A stretch of DNA of 64,000 nucleotides from Gammaproteobacteria bacterium (GCA_008081045.1 VMDC01000020.1:1-64000); one strand, 5' to 3'; counted from the stretch's first letter, positions 52,011 to 61,863 are shown. The notes: generated from the letters alone by a model not told the origin. A program made the numbers and translations.

Positions 52011-52122
52011 AATCAGTAAGCAATGGCTTCAGCGAAAGGCAAAGCATTATGCCGAAGCGCCGGTTAGAAGCCCAGAGGTTTGCGCGTTCTGGCGGTGAGG
52101 ACTCTGACCAGAAGCGATCGGG

Positions 52123-52503
52123 CTACTGGCCAAAATCAATTAAATGTGCGCCTCGGTTGAATCCATCCTGCCTGAAACCGTAGCCCTTGCGCGCAGCGAG
52201 TGTTTCCATGAAACGAGTGGCCTCTCTGGCAATGGCCCCGCGTTTGCTGCTGCCACTCCCGTAACCATGGATGACCTTCAGACCCCTGAAACGATAGAGC
52301 AGTGCGGTGTTGAGCCCTTCCTCGATTTCCACCTTCGCCTCTTCCCGCGTCTGGCCATTATGCGCCACATCGATTTCATAGAATTGCTCGCTCAGCGCGT
52401 TATGAAGATCAGTGTCGCACTTGGGACAGGTGAGCTCGGAAGGATCTACGGGGATGCCGCAGTCCGGGTTGGTGCAATCAACAGTTGGGACGGAGTTTGC
52501 CAT
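52123..52503 (-). CDS. Smr-domain protein with N-terminal zinc ribbon
   Basis: A 126-residue protein. Residues 10-32 have two Cys pairs, CTNPDCGIPVDPSELTCPKC, forming a zinc ribbon. The rest fits a small Smr (MutS2 C-terminal) domain, with FYEIDVAHNGQTREEAKVEI, then LKVIHGYGSGSSKRGAIARE. The HGYGSGS motif corresponds to the HGxGxG nuclease motif. Smr domains bind or cut branched DNA or RNA. A zinc-ribbon front end could recruit it to nucleic acid. It is adjacent to RdgC and an ABC-F gene, but no operon is evident. Confidence 0.75.
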   Translation of the reverse strand: MANSVPTVDCTNPDCGIPVDPSELTCPKCDTDLHNALSEQFYEIDVAHNGQTREEAKVEIEEGLNTALLYRFRGLKVIHGYGSGSSKRGAIAREATRFMETLAARKGYGFRQDGFNRGAHLIDFGQ

Positions 52504-52596
52504 GGGGTGTGATTTGCGGATGGTCTGAGTGAGATGCTGATCAGGGTCGCTTTACGCGAATTACGCAGCCGAGGCCAATCGGGACTACTACCGGGA

Positions 52597-54492
52597 CTAC
52601 TGAAGCTGCTCCAGGACTTCCATCCAGGCTTCCTCGAGATCGGCCAGTTGGATTTTCAGCTCACCCTGCCGCTGTAGCAGATCCGTAAGCTGTTTCTTGT
52701 TGCTGTCATCATACAGCGTACTGTCGGAGAGTTGTGTCTCCAGAGACCGAAGCTCACTGTTGAGGTCATCTATCTTGCGCTCCAGCTGTTTCTCGCGTTT
52801 GCGCAGAGGGGCCTCGCGCTCCCGTTTTGCGGCGGCTTCCTGCCGCAGTTGTTTCTTGTCAAGTTTCTGGCTGGCATCGCCGGGCTGCATGGTCGCCGTT
52901 CGCGCTTCGAGGCGGTGACCGGTCGATTCCTGTTTGCCCAGCCACTTTTCATAATCTTTCAGATCACCTTTGAATTCAGCAAACACACCTTTGTGGATGG
53001 AATAGAACGCATCAACCGTGTTGCCGAGCAAATGGCGGTCATGAGAGACGATGATCAGCGCTCCGGAGTAGTGCTGCAGGGCAACCGTGAGCGCGTGAAC
53101 CATATCCAGATCGAGGTGGTTGGTGGGCTCATCCATCAACAGCAGGTTCGGTTGACTGCGCACGACCCGTGCCAGCGCGAGGCGGGCTTTTTCACCACCC
53201 GAAAAAACCGATATCTGCTCATTGATGCGCTCGCCCCTGAAATCAAAGCCGCCAAGGTAGTTGCGAATCTCCTGAGCGCTGGCTTTCGGATCGAGCTGCT
53301 GAATGAGCTCAAAAGGAGTTGACTGCTGATTCAGCTCGTCTACCTGATGCTGGGCGTAATAGCCTACTTTTAGTTTCTTGGCGCGGGTGATCTCACCCGC
53401 CAGCGGCGAATGCTGCTCGGACAGCACTCTGAGCAGGGTCGATTTGCCGCTGCCGTTGAAACCGAGCAGACCGATCCGCGTGTCAGCGCGGATGCTGAGA
53501 TTGATCCGTTCGACCAGCGGTTCCGCAAAACCAATGCTGAGCTGTTCTACCTGCATTAAAAAATCCGGAAGCTGGTCAAGGTCTGCGAAACGGAAGCTGA
53601 ACGGCGAGTCAATGTGCGCCGGAGCAATGTCCTGCATACGGTCGAGCTCTTTCAGCCGACTCTGAGCCTGAGTTGCCTTACTGGCTTTAGCCCGGAAACG
53701 GCGCACGAAGTTTTCAATTTCTGCTCGACGGCGCTGCTGTTTCTCATACATGGCTTGCTGCAGGGCCAGGCGCTCCGCTTTGAGTTTTTCGAAAGCACTG
53801 TAGTTACCCGTGTAGGCAACCAGTCTGTTTCCCTCGAAGCTGACGACCTGTTCTATCACCGTATCCAGAAAGGAGCGGTCGTGAGAAATGATCAGCAGGG
53901 TTCCGGGGTAGCGCTGCAGCCACTGCTCCAGCCAGACTGTCGCCTCCAGATCCAGATGGTTGGTGGGTTCATCCAGCATGAGCAAATCAGATGGACACAT
54001 CAGGGCAGCAGCGAGATTAAGTCTTACCCGCCAACCGCCGGAAAAGCGGCTTACCGGCTGATCGAATAAATCGGTACTGAAGCCGAGCCCTGAAAGTAAC
54101 TGCTCAGCCCGGTGGCGAATGCTGTAGCCCTCGATGTTGTCGAGTTCGCTGTGAAGCCGGGCCATGGCTGCGTGATCGTCATCCACTTCAGCCTGTTGCA
54201 GAGCCCGTTCCAGATTGCGGTAGGCCGTGTCTGCATCAATGACGAATTCCAGCGCGCTCCGCTGACTGCCCGGCGTCTCCTGAGACATCGTTGAAGTACG
54301 CAGCCCATTGGGCAGTTCAATAGCGCCCTGTTCCAGCGGAATTTCTCCCTCAAGCGCTTTAAACAGGCTGGTTTTGCCGGCGCCGTTGCGACCGATTATG
54401 CCTGTACGCTGGCCGCCACTCAGTGTCAGGCTGCTGTCGGCGATCAGGAGCTGATTGCCGCGCATGAGGCTGATGTTATTCAATGAGATCAT
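52597..54492 (-). CDS. ABC-F family ATPase (YheS/Uup-like)
   Basis: A 631-residue soluble protein with two ABC domains. Walker A motifs are GRNGAGKTS (35-43) and GFNGSGKSTL, signatures are FSGGWRVRLNLA and FSGGEKARLALA, and both DEPTNHLD Walker B motifs are present. A linker between the domains and a long coiled-coil C-terminal tail (KREREAPLRKREKQLERKI onward) are typical of YheS/Uup. ABC-F proteins act on ribosomes or in DNA metabolism and have no transmembrane partner. It begins just downstream of the PQQ dehydrogenase gene on the same strand, separated by a weak hairpin. Confidence 0.95.
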   Translation of the reverse strand: MISLNNISLMRGNQLLIADSSLTLSGGQRTGIIGRNGAGKTSLFKALEGEIPLEQGAIELPNGLRTSTMSQETPGSQRSALEFVIDADTAYRNLERALQQAEVDDDHAAMARLHSELDNIEGYSIRHRAEQLLSGLGFSTDLFDQPVSRFSGGWRVRLNLAAALMCPSDLLMLDEPTNHLDLEATVWLEQWLQRYPGTLLIISHDRSFLDTVIEQVVSFEGNRLVAYTGNYSAFEKLKAERLALQQAMYEKQQRRRAEIENFVRRFRAKASKATQAQSRLKELDRMQDIAPAHIDSPFSFRFADLDQLPDFLMQVEQLSIGFAEPLVERINLSIRADTRIGLLGFNGSGKSTLLRVLSEQHSPLAGEITRAKKLKVGYYAQHQVDELNQQSTPFELIQQLDPKASAQEIRNYLGGFDFRGERINEQISVFSGGEKARLALARVVRSQPNLLLMDEPTNHLDLDMVHALTVALQHYSGALIIVSHDRHLLGNTVDAFYSIHKGVFAEFKGDLKDYEKWLGKQESTGHRLEARTATMQPGDASQKLDKKQLRQEAAAKREREAPLRKREKQLERKIDDLNSELRSLETQLSDSTLYDDSNKKQLTDLLQRQGELKIQLADLEEAWMEVLEQLQ

Positions 54493-54513
54493 CGGACAGG
54501 TTCACTCGAAGCT

Positions 54514-54536
54514 GCTGATCGGGCGCCGCGATCAGC
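54514..54536 (-). terminator. Hairpin between PQQ dehydrogenase and ABC-F genes
   Basis: GCTGATCG (54514-54521) pairs with CGATCAGC (54529-54536) around a 7-base loop, 70 bases after the PQQ dehydrogenase stop. No T-run follows on the minus strand, so this is a weak terminator call. Confidence 0.3.
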
Positions 54537-54606
54537 TCAGGTGAGCTTAAATTCAGGCGCGATGCTGATTCGCCGCCAGCGTGACGGGCAACGCTAAAGG
54601 TTTGTG

Positions 54607-56481
54607 TTACTGGCCATTCAGCGAATACACCAGCAGTACATTGCCCGGCGCCTCATTCCACTTGTCATAGCCTGAGGTAACGAAGACCTCGCCTCCAACA
54701 AGTACCGGCCCATCGGCTTCAATGGCACCGCCGCGCGCTTCAACGCCATTAGGCGTGCCGAAGGACTGTAGTGTGGCGGTTTGCCAAAGAATTTCGCCGC
54801 TCTCCGGATCGAATGCGCGCAGAATACCGTCCAAACCGCCGGCGAAAACCAGATTCTCTGCGCTGCTCACCGCAGCAGAGATACCGTGCCAACAGAGAAA
54901 ACGGCTTTCTTCACACTGATCGCTGAGATCCTTGCGCCACAGAATTTCACCGGTGCTGAGGCTGAGAGCATGGATGCCGGGATGGCCCGGACCCACGTTA
55001 TAGGGATTGTTGGTCGGCAAGTCGGAAACACCGACAAAAAGGGCTGAAGGGCTTGCGCTCATACCGTAATGAATGCCGCCCATGGTGCCGCCGCTGCCGG
55101 CCCGCTGTTCCCACAACAACCTGCCGTCATCGGCAGGATCAAGGGCATAGACCATGCCGGATTTCTGGCCCACCAGCAGGACTTCCCTGCCATGCTCGTC
55201 TCTGGTCAGAATCGGAGCGGCTCCGATGTCATAGTCCGGACCGTCCTCTTCCGGGCAATTCGGCGCACGCCGGGAACAGGCACCGTTCCAGGCATCGTCC
55301 CGGGTTAATTGTGCTGACCATACCAATTCCCCGGACTCGAGACTGACCGCCAGCACCGCATCGCTCAGGCCGTTGGCTGGTGAGGAGTAGTTTTCGCCCG
55401 TGCCGGCATAGACCAGATTACGCGCTGCATCGATGGTCGGGCTGGACCAGATAGGAGCCCCTGACGGCCCATACTGCTGTGTTCCGGCCGTACTGAGAAT
55501 CGTGGGGCGGGGCAGGTCGGTCGTGTAAGTACGCCAGCGCTCTTCGCCGGTTTCGATATCCAGTGCGACCAGCGCTCCGCGGAATGTGCAGCACTCATAG
55601 TCGGTACGTGAAGCGAGGATCACCTCCAGGGAGGAAACCGGTACCACCACGGTACCGTCATGCGCGATGACTGAGCCGGTCACAATCGCGGCTTCGTGGT
55701 CATGAACCGGCGTTTTCCACAGCAGTTCACCGGTCTGGGCATGCAGCGCGTAGGCGTGGGCTGTAAAGTCACCAAACAGAACTGTTTCGGGCACACCCTG
55801 CTCGTCGGTATCGACATACAAAGACCCCCGGACTTCCCCTTCGGCACTGTAGGTCCAGATGGGGCATCCGTTGTTGCGGTCCAGCGCATAGACGGTCCCG
55901 TCCTGGCTACCGGTGAAAACCACTTCGGGGGTGACCACCGGCTGTGCTCTCGAGCGCGTGGCTCCCGGAAACGCAAAGGCCCACTTCAGCGACAGCTGAT
56001 CGACATTGTCCCGGTTCAGTCCGCCGGATTCTGGCTGATGTCGTGAGTTGCCGGCTTCTCCACCCCAGCCGTTCCAGCTGACCGGACGAGACAGCGGCAA
56101 GTCAGCAGTGCGCGTGGGTTGACAGCTGAAGCTACTGAGGGAGGTGGGTTCGCGCGTGGCCTGTTGACCGGTCAGGAAAAAAGCGACCTGGCGTTTCTCT
56201 TCACGAGTCAGCGCCATGCCGGCGGTTGCCATGATGCCTGATTCCAGAGATTGCACGATTCGCTCTGGCGGGAAAAGCGCCAGCGCCGATCGCTGTGGCG
56301 CTTCCAACAGGGCGCCCTCGTGACACTCAGCGCAGGCAAGACGGTACTGAGCCTCACCAGCCTCCCTGTCTGTGGAGTCGGCAGTCTGAGCGCCAGCGGG
56401 CAGCGATCCGAGCAGGATGATAAATGCAGCAAGGAGCCGGCTGGTTACTGACGCCGATGAACACCGCTGAATGACAGGCAT
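54607..56481 (-). CDS. PQQ-dependent dehydrogenase with N-terminal cytochrome c domain
   Basis: Starting at ATG 56481 with GGAGAAG upstream, the 624-residue exported protein has a cytochrome c domain first. Its heme motif is CAECHE, about residue 50. A beta-propeller of PQQ-enzyme repeats follows. Repeats of the form GTVYALDRNNGCPIW, GALVALDIETGEERW, GMVYALDPADDGRLLW and ILRAFDPESGEILW mark the blades. This order of heme first and propeller second resembles polyvinyl-alcohol dehydrogenases. It should oxidise an alcohol in the periplasm and pass electrons to its own heme. The substrate is unknown, with alkanols or glycols possible. No PQQ-synthesis genes are in the window. Confidence 0.9.
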   Translation of the reverse strand: MPVIQRCSSASVTSRLLAAFIILLGSLPAGAQTADSTDREAGEAQYRLACAECHEGALLEAPQRSALALFPPERIVQSLESGIMATAGMALTREEKRQVAFFLTGQQATREPTSLSSFSCQPTRTADLPLSRPVSWNGWGGEAGNSRHQPESGGLNRDNVDQLSLKWAFAFPGATRSRAQPVVTPEVVFTGSQDGTVYALDRNNGCPIWTYSAEGEVRGSLYVDTDEQGVPETVLFGDFTAHAYALHAQTGELLWKTPVHDHEAAIVTGSVIAHDGTVVVPVSSLEVILASRTDYECCTFRGALVALDIETGEERWRTYTTDLPRPTILSTAGTQQYGPSGAPIWSSPTIDAARNLVYAGTGENYSSPANGLSDAVLAVSLESGELVWSAQLTRDDAWNGACSRRAPNCPEEDGPDYDIGAAPILTRDEHGREVLLVGQKSGMVYALDPADDGRLLWEQRAGSGGTMGGIHYGMSASPSALFVGVSDLPTNNPYNVGPGHPGIHALSLSTGEILWRKDLSDQCEESRFLCWHGISAAVSSAENLVFAGGLDGILRAFDPESGEILWQTATLQSFGTPNGVEARGGAIEADGPVLVGGEVFVTSGYDKWNEAPGNVLLVYSLNGQ

Positions 56482-56686
56482 GGTCTTCTCCAAAAAATGA
56501 GCGAGAGTCTGAAAGCTTTAACTGAGCAACTGCAGGCATGATAAAACGAAGCGCAGAAAAAAACAGTCTGAAACCTGCTCTGCTGCCTGTTGCTTCGGAC
56601 GGATCGACCGACCTGCCAGAAACATCGGTATGGAATTGTGAGCAGAAAACACTCCGATCACGGAGGAGGGCTGTTACACTGCCGCT

Positions 56687-57712
56687 ATGCGCAGGACAAG
56701 TATTTCTCGCCGGATCATTCGCTCAACGCAGCGGGCCGTCTCTCTGACGGGTGCTTTGCTGCTGCTTGCCGGTTGGTCAGTTCATGGGGCGACACCCAAG
56801 GCCGTGTTCATTCTGGTAGACGGTATCCCCGCCGATCTGGTGGAGTCCGTTTCCACACCTTTTTTTGATGAAATCGCGAGAGGCGGTGGCTACGCGCGCG
56901 CTTATGTCGGAGGGCAGGCAGGAGGCGCGAGCGAAAGCCCGACCGTGTCGGCAGTGGGTTACAACAGTCTTCTCACCGGGACGTGGGCAAATAAACACCG
57001 GGTCTACAGCAATCAGATCCGTAGCCCCGACTACCGTTACTGGGACATTTTCCGTCTGGTGAAACAGCACAACCCTGACCTGAGCACGGCGCTGTTCTCA
57101 ACCTGGGAAGATAACCGGACCAAATTGCTCGGACACAGCCGGCCGGAGGCTGGGGGCGATAAGCTGGATTACTATTTCGACGGTTTTGAAAATGATGAGC
57201 AACGATTCCCCCATGATGAAGCCAGAGAGTACATCAGACAAATCGATGATCTGGTCAGCCGTGAGGCCGCGCGCTATCTCGCTGAGCACGGCCCTGATCT
57301 GTCCTGGGTTTATCTCGAATTTACCGACGACATTGGCCATCTGTACGGTGACGGAGAAGAGATGGCGGCAGCGATTACGCTGATGGACGCCAACGTCGGT
57401 CGTATCTGGCGGTCGGTGCAGGCTCGACAGCAGGCAGAGGATGAGGACTGGTTGGTGGTGATTACGACCGATCACGGGCGGGATGCGCAGACCGGCAAGA
57501 GTCACGGCGGTCAGTCAGATCGCGAGCGCACTATCTGGATAGCCACCAACAGCAACGCGCTCAATGAGCACTTCAGCAACCTGCCGGCAATTGTGGATAT
57601 TCTTCCGTCACTGCTTACCCATCTGGAGGTTGCTGCGCCGCAAGCGGTGAGCGAGCAATTTGACGGTAAATCATTTATTGACGCGCGACGGCCCCGGGAG
57701 CCCCGACCCTGA
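56687..57712 (+). CDS. Exported alkaline-phosphatase superfamily phosphodiesterase/phosphatase
   Basis: A 341-residue protein with a signal sequence ending SVHGATP. Metal ligands of the alkaline-phosphatase fold are visible in KAVFILVDGIPADLV, YLEFTDDIGHLYG, VITTDHGRD and GKSHGGQS. The nucleophile should be Thr or Ser in ASESPTVSAVGYNSLLTG. This pattern is closest to nucleotide pyrophosphatase/phosphodiesterase or nucleotide-sugar-type enzymes rather than classical PhoA. It is divergent from the PQQ dehydrogenase gene and overlaps the upstream frame of the DacB gene. Confidence 0.82.
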   Translation: MRRTSISRRIIRSTQRAVSLTGALLLLAGWSVHGATPKAVFILVDGIPADLVESVSTPFFDEIARGGGYARAYVGGQAGGASESPTVSAVGYNSLLTGTWANKHRVYSNQIRSPDYRYWDIFRLVKQHNPDLSTALFSTWEDNRTKLLGHSRPEAGGDKLDYYFDGFENDEQRFPHDEAREYIRQIDDLVSREAARYLAEHGPDLSWVYLEFTDDIGHLYGDGEEMAAAITLMDANVGRIWRSVQARQQAEDEDWLVVITTDHGRDAQTGKSHGGQSDRERTIWIATNSNALNEHFSNLPAIVDILPSLLTHLEVAAPQAVSEQFDGKSFIDARRPREPRP

Positions 57713-57774
57713 AAGTAAGAAGTCCCAGAGATCAGCTATCTGCCAGGTTCAGGCAGTGGGCTTCGCGCCTGAGT

Positions 57775-58974
57775 GTGGCGGCGGCGTTCTGGTTGACGTT
57801 GCCATTAACCGCTTGTGCTCAGCCAGCGCTGGCCGACCTTGCCGGCAACGGATCGGTCTTGCTCCAGTCTCCTGCCGGAGAGATCGTGTTCAGTCTGAAC
57901 GCTGATAAGCCACTTGTTCCGGCCTCACTGTTGAAAATACCCCTGGCTCAGGCTGTGCTGACTGCCCTGGGAGAGGACTATCGCTTCGAGACGCATTTCT
58001 ATCAGAATGCACGTGGCGATCTGCTGGTCAGGGGCATGGGCGATCCCTTTCTGGTGTCGGAGGAGATCGCGCTGATTGCAAAGCGGCTCGCGCAGCAGGA
58101 GCTGCAGCAAATTCGACGTCTGGTGGTAGATGATTCGGCTTTCGCGTCAGCGCTTGATCTGCCGCTGGAGTCTGGCGCTGATGACCCCTACGCCGCTCGC
58201 AACAGTGCGCTGGCTGTCAATTTCAACACCGTCAATCTGGCCTGGAATACCGAACAGCAGATCATCAGCGCAGAACCACAGACGCCCCTGACTGAAGTGG
58301 CCAGATCACTTGGCAGAGGCCTTGCACCCGGTCAGCCTCGGCGGGTGAACCTCGGTAGTAATCCTGAACTGGGTCTGGCTCAGGTTCAGCAGCTGTTTGC
58401 CTATTTTCTGGCAGACGCGGGCATCGTGCTTGCCGACGACCGCTTTTACCGAGAGCCACTCACAGACGATTGGCAGCTGGTATATCGTCACCGCAGTTCC
58501 CGGGCTCTTCGCGACATACTTGCCGGGATGTTGCGCTATTCAAATAACTTTATCGCAAATCAGTTATTCCTGACCCTGGGAGCTCAGGCCAGCGGGTATC
58601 CAGCTACCACCGAGACTTCGCAGGAAGCCTTGCAGGTACAGCTTGCTGCGCTTTATGGCCCCGGCTTTGGCGACAGCCCCGGCCTCCTGTTCATGACTGA
58701 AGGTTCGGGTCTCGGTCGACACCAGCGCACCACAGCTTCAGGCTTCATGCGTGTGCTGGAGCAGTTCCTTCCTTATGCTGATTTGTTGCCTGTCTCCGGC
58801 AGCGCGCTGAGAAAGAGCGGCACACTGACAGGCGTTTACAATTACGCCGGGTATTTCAACGCGGCCGATGGCTTGTATCCGTTCGTCATTCTCACCAATC
58901 AACCCGAGAACGCGCGTGATGCGTTGCTGGACGAACTTGAGCGGCTGCTGCCAGAGCGTGGTTCTGTCCCGTAG
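57775..58974 (+). CDS. dacB: D-Ala-D-Ala carboxypeptidase/endopeptidase, PBP4 (S13) family
   Basis: From GTG 57775 the 399-residue product has the PBP motifs. They are S51LLK54 (VPASLLKIP), the SxN-type RYSNNFIANQ near 256 and the KTG-type KSGTLTGV near 347. It cuts D-Ala-D-Ala ends or cross-bridges of peptidoglycan in the periplasm. The GTG start gives a signal peptide without positive charge. The frame stays open upstream, with only a CTG at 57709 inside CTGA at the phosphatase stop. That CTG would supply a basic n-region of about 22 residues, so the true start is uncertain. A lipobox-like LPLTAC is visible. Confidence 0.86.
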   Translation: MAAAFWLTLPLTACAQPALADLAGNGSVLLQSPAGEIVFSLNADKPLVPASLLKIPLAQAVLTALGEDYRFETHFYQNARGDLLVRGMGDPFLVSEEIALIAKRLAQQELQQIRRLVVDDSAFASALDLPLESGADDPYAARNSALAVNFNTVNLAWNTEQQIISAEPQTPLTEVARSLGRGLAPGQPRRVNLGSNPELGLAQVQQLFAYFLADAGIVLADDRFYREPLTDDWQLVYRHRSSRALRDILAGMLRYSNNFIANQLFLTLGAQASGYPATTETSQEALQVQLAALYGPGFGDSPGLLFMTEGSGLGRHQRTTASGFMRVLEQFLPYADLLPVSGSALRKSGTLTGVYNYAGYFNAADGLYPFVILTNQPENARDALLDELERLLPERGSVP

Positions 58975-59085
58975 TTTGCGCATCAGGCGTTTAGTTCAGG
59001 ATACTTGGAATCCGGCTGAGACTTTCGTACCTTCTCCTGTAATACTGTACTACTGTAGTCAGAATTTTCTCCATTGAGAGTAGCT

Positions 59086-60393
59086 ATGTCACTGCGTCAA
59101 AAACACAGAATTCCCCGCCGCCGACTGCTCAAGGGATTGGGCTCTCTTGCAGCAGCGAGCACGCTTCCGGCGACAGCCTGGTCACAGGTGTCCGGGTTCG
59201 AGACTGACGTACTGATTATTGGCGGGGGTATTGCAGGCGCATCAACGGCGTTTCACCTGGCGGAGCAGGGCCGGGATGTGGTGCTGCTTGAGCGTGGCGA
59301 GATTGCTTCCGAGGCTTCCGGTCAGAATATGGGAGGATTAGGAGGTAATGGGTGGGGGAGTAATCCGAACCTGCTGTCCTATCTTACTGCCGGGGGAGTT
59401 GAGATCTTCAAGCGATTGCAGATCGATCTCGGCTATGACATGGAGTTCAGAAAATCCGGCACGTTAACGGCCATCCACACGGAAGAGCAATTTGAGTTCA
59501 ATCAGGATCGGGTAATCCGCTTACGATCCGAGGGGTATCAGGTAGAGCTACTGACGCCCAGAGAGGCTCGCGCGATAGAGCCTCAGGCCAACGGTGATCT
59601 GCTCGGTTATGTCTACGCGCCGGAGAGGGGGCAGGCTGATCCGGTAAAGTCTACCCGCGCTTTCGCGCAGGCAGCGGCCGCGGCAGGCGCGCAGATTCGC
59701 ACCGGTGAAAACGTTGTCAGCATTACGCCGCTGAGTCGCGAGGGTTATGCGGTCACTACAGCAACCGGAGAATATCGCTGCCAGATCCTCGTGCTGGCCA
59801 CCGGTGCCTGGTGCGGGCCCGTAGGAAACATGCTGGGGCTCGATATTCCGATTATTCCGATACGCGGTCAGATGTGGGCAACCGCGCCACAACCTCCCCG
59901 GGTGTTCAGCACCATCGGCTCGGCGGAATCCAGTTTCGTCTGGAGCAAAGACAACGGGGCAGACGCTTCGCACCCGCCTAACCTCACACACAAAAATGCC
60001 CAGCGGCTGACTCGGCACCTTTATGGCAGACAGCGCAAGAATGGCGAGGTCATCTTCGGCGGAGACAGAGAGAGTCTGGGCTATATCCGACACCCCGAAC
60101 AGGCCGGCATTGACGTGAACAAAGCGCATGCAACCGAGGTTCTGCCGCTGTTGTCCGGTCTGCCAATATCAAGAATCTGGTCAGGTCTGATGCCTTTCTC
60201 GCTTGATGGCTCCCCGCTGATTGGAAAAATTTCACTTCGGGACAGCCTGTTTATTGTCAGTGGACTTTCGTCTTCCGGATTCGGGCGCGGGCCGATGGCA
60301 GGCAAACTGCTTGCAGATTACATCCACACCGGGCACATGACTCAGGTGCTGAATGAATCTGATCCTGATCGATGTGTTACGGAGACAGCTTAA
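59086..60393 (+). CDS. Tat-exported FAD-dependent oxidase (DAO family)
   Basis: A 435-residue flavoprotein of the D-amino-acid-oxidase (DAO) family. A Tat signal, RRRLLKGLGSLAAASTLPA, means it is exported folded with FAD. The FAD motif is VLIIGGGIAGASTAFHLAEQG, followed by LERGEIASEASGQNMGG. IRGQMW and FGRGPMAGKLLADYI fit later family segments. It may oxidise an amino acid or amine in the periplasm. ATG 59086 is preferred; a TTG four codons earlier is also in frame. Its stop overlaps the next gene as TAATG. Confidence 0.85.
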   Translation: MSLRQKHRIPRRRLLKGLGSLAAASTLPATAWSQVSGFETDVLIIGGGIAGASTAFHLAEQGRDVVLLERGEIASEASGQNMGGLGGNGWGSNPNLLSYLTAGGVEIFKRLQIDLGYDMEFRKSGTLTAIHTEEQFEFNQDRVIRLRSEGYQVELLTPREARAIEPQANGDLLGYVYAPERGQADPVKSTRAFAQAAAAAGAQIRTGENVVSITPLSREGYAVTTATGEYRCQILVLATGAWCGPVGNMLGLDIPIIPIRGQMWATAPQPPRVFSTIGSAESSFVWSKDNGADASHPPNLTHKNAQRLTRHLYGRQRKNGEVIFGGDRESLGYIRHPEQAGIDVNKAHATEVLPLLSGLPISRIWSGLMPFSLDGSPLIGKISLRDSLFIVSGLSSSGFGRGPMAGKLLADYIHTGHMTQVLNESDPDRCVTETA

Positions 60394-61679
60394 TGAGCCG
60401 GTCAAATCGGTGTGCAGGTCTTGAAGTGTTGGCTGTGCTGGTCTTTTGTTTGACTCTCAGCGCGCCTGCGCTTTCTCAGACCAGCCTTGAAACGGTGCGC
60501 GGAATTTATCAGCAATATACGCCGGAAAATTTTGATGATGGCGGTCAGATCAGTCACTACGTCTGGAAAAATTTTGCGTCGTTTTTTCCTCAGGCCACGA
60601 TTGCAAGGACCCGGCCCGAGCGAAGTCTGCCCAGTTCGCCGGATTCGGCGCTCACTTCGGCCACGGTCGAGACTGAATCAGGTCTGAGCCACTTTGGCGC
60701 CTACGTCGAGGGCAACCCGTTTATTGACGGGGTGATTGTGCTGGCAGAAGGCCGGATCCTCTTCGAATCCTATCCGAACATGAAAGCCTATGACCGGCAT
60801 CTGGGCTGGTCTATCACCAAAGTTGTGGTATCCACGGCTCTGGCAGCGCTGGAATCACAGGGTCGGGTCAATGTGGACCGGGCAGTGTCAGACTATCTGC
60901 CTGAGCTTGTCGGCTCTGACTGGCAGGAAATCAGCTTGCGAGATATCGTCAATATGGCCTCTGGCATGGATTGCCTGGACAGCGACGGATACCAGAATAC
61001 TGAAACCTGTATTTACCGGTACGAGGAATCTCTGGGACTGACCGCTGCGGTCAATCCGGAGCAGTCAACTCTGGAAAATTTGCGCTCGATGCGTCAACAC
61101 CGACCTGCCGGAGAAAAATACGAGTACGTATCAGCCGACACCTTTGTCACCGGTCTGGTCATTGAAAGTATCACCGGCCAGCCGCTGTGGCTCGCTTTGC
61201 AGGAACTCATCTGGGACCAAATTGGCGCCGAGGCGGATGCACTGATGATGATCAGTCCAGCGGGTATGCCGGCAAGCCATGGTGGATTGTCGGCAAGGCT
61301 ACGCGATCTTGCGCGTTTCGGAGAAGTCTTTACCGCGGATGATGCGCTTGGTGTCGTGTCGGCATCGCATCTTGCTGATCTGGCTTCGGGCAGAGGTGTT
61401 GCTTTTGATGCGGCGCAGGTCGCGCAGCTTGCCCGGCGTTTTAATCAAGACGTTCCAAAAAAAGCTGCCTGGCAGTGGGACATGATCTGGGATGACGGCG
61501 CCATGTTCAAAGGCGGCTACTCGGGGCAGGGGATTTTCGTTGATCCGGGACGGGATATTGTCGCAGTGTGGTATGGCACCAGCGGAACCGACGGGCAGAG
61601 TCATCAGCTGCTGCCGTTAATCAGGAAATTAAGCAAAGGCTACGACATAAACCGGAGCGGTCAGCGGGTCGTGGAATAG
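60393..61679 (+). CDS. Beta-lactamase-fold serine hydrolase
   Basis: A 428-residue exported protein whose ATG is the last base of the preceding FAD-oxidase TAA (TAATG), with GGAG upstream. This indicates translational coupling. The signal peptide ends near APALSQ. The nucleophile motif is S140ITK143 (LGWSITKVVVS), and Tyr of the YxS motif is in YEYVSADTFVTGLVIE. GGYSGQGIFVDPG near the end takes the place of the KTG strand. Family members include esterases and peptidases. Coupling to the FAD oxidase suggests the two act on the same substrate, for example release of an amino acid followed by its oxidation. Confidence 0.85.
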   Translation: MSRSNRCAGLEVLAVLVFCLTLSAPALSQTSLETVRGIYQQYTPENFDDGGQISHYVWKNFASFFPQATIARTRPERSLPSSPDSALTSATVETESGLSHFGAYVEGNPFIDGVIVLAEGRILFESYPNMKAYDRHLGWSITKVVVSTALAALESQGRVNVDRAVSDYLPELVGSDWQEISLRDIVNMASGMDCLDSDGYQNTETCIYRYEESLGLTAAVNPEQSTLENLRSMRQHRPAGEKYEYVSADTFVTGLVIESITGQPLWLALQELIWDQIGAEADALMMISPAGMPASHGGLSARLRDLARFGEVFTADDALGVVSASHLADLASGRGVAFDAAQVAQLARRFNQDVPKKAAWQWDMIWDDGAMFKGGYSGQGIFVDPGRDIVAVWYGTSGTDGQSHQLLPLIRKLSKGYDINRSGQRVVE

Positions 61680-61863
61680 GATAAGACCGTCTGGCAGTCA
61701 TCGGCAACGGCATGGGCCGGCCGCTTCAGACGTCCGGCGTGTGGCAGGCAGTCAGCAGACCGGAAACCCCGAGGGGGTTGTGCGGGCCCATGCTGACCCG
61801 GACTGGCCATACTCGGAACGCACAAGGTTGGGCAACGGATAACTGTGCCTCCGAGGGCGCGAG

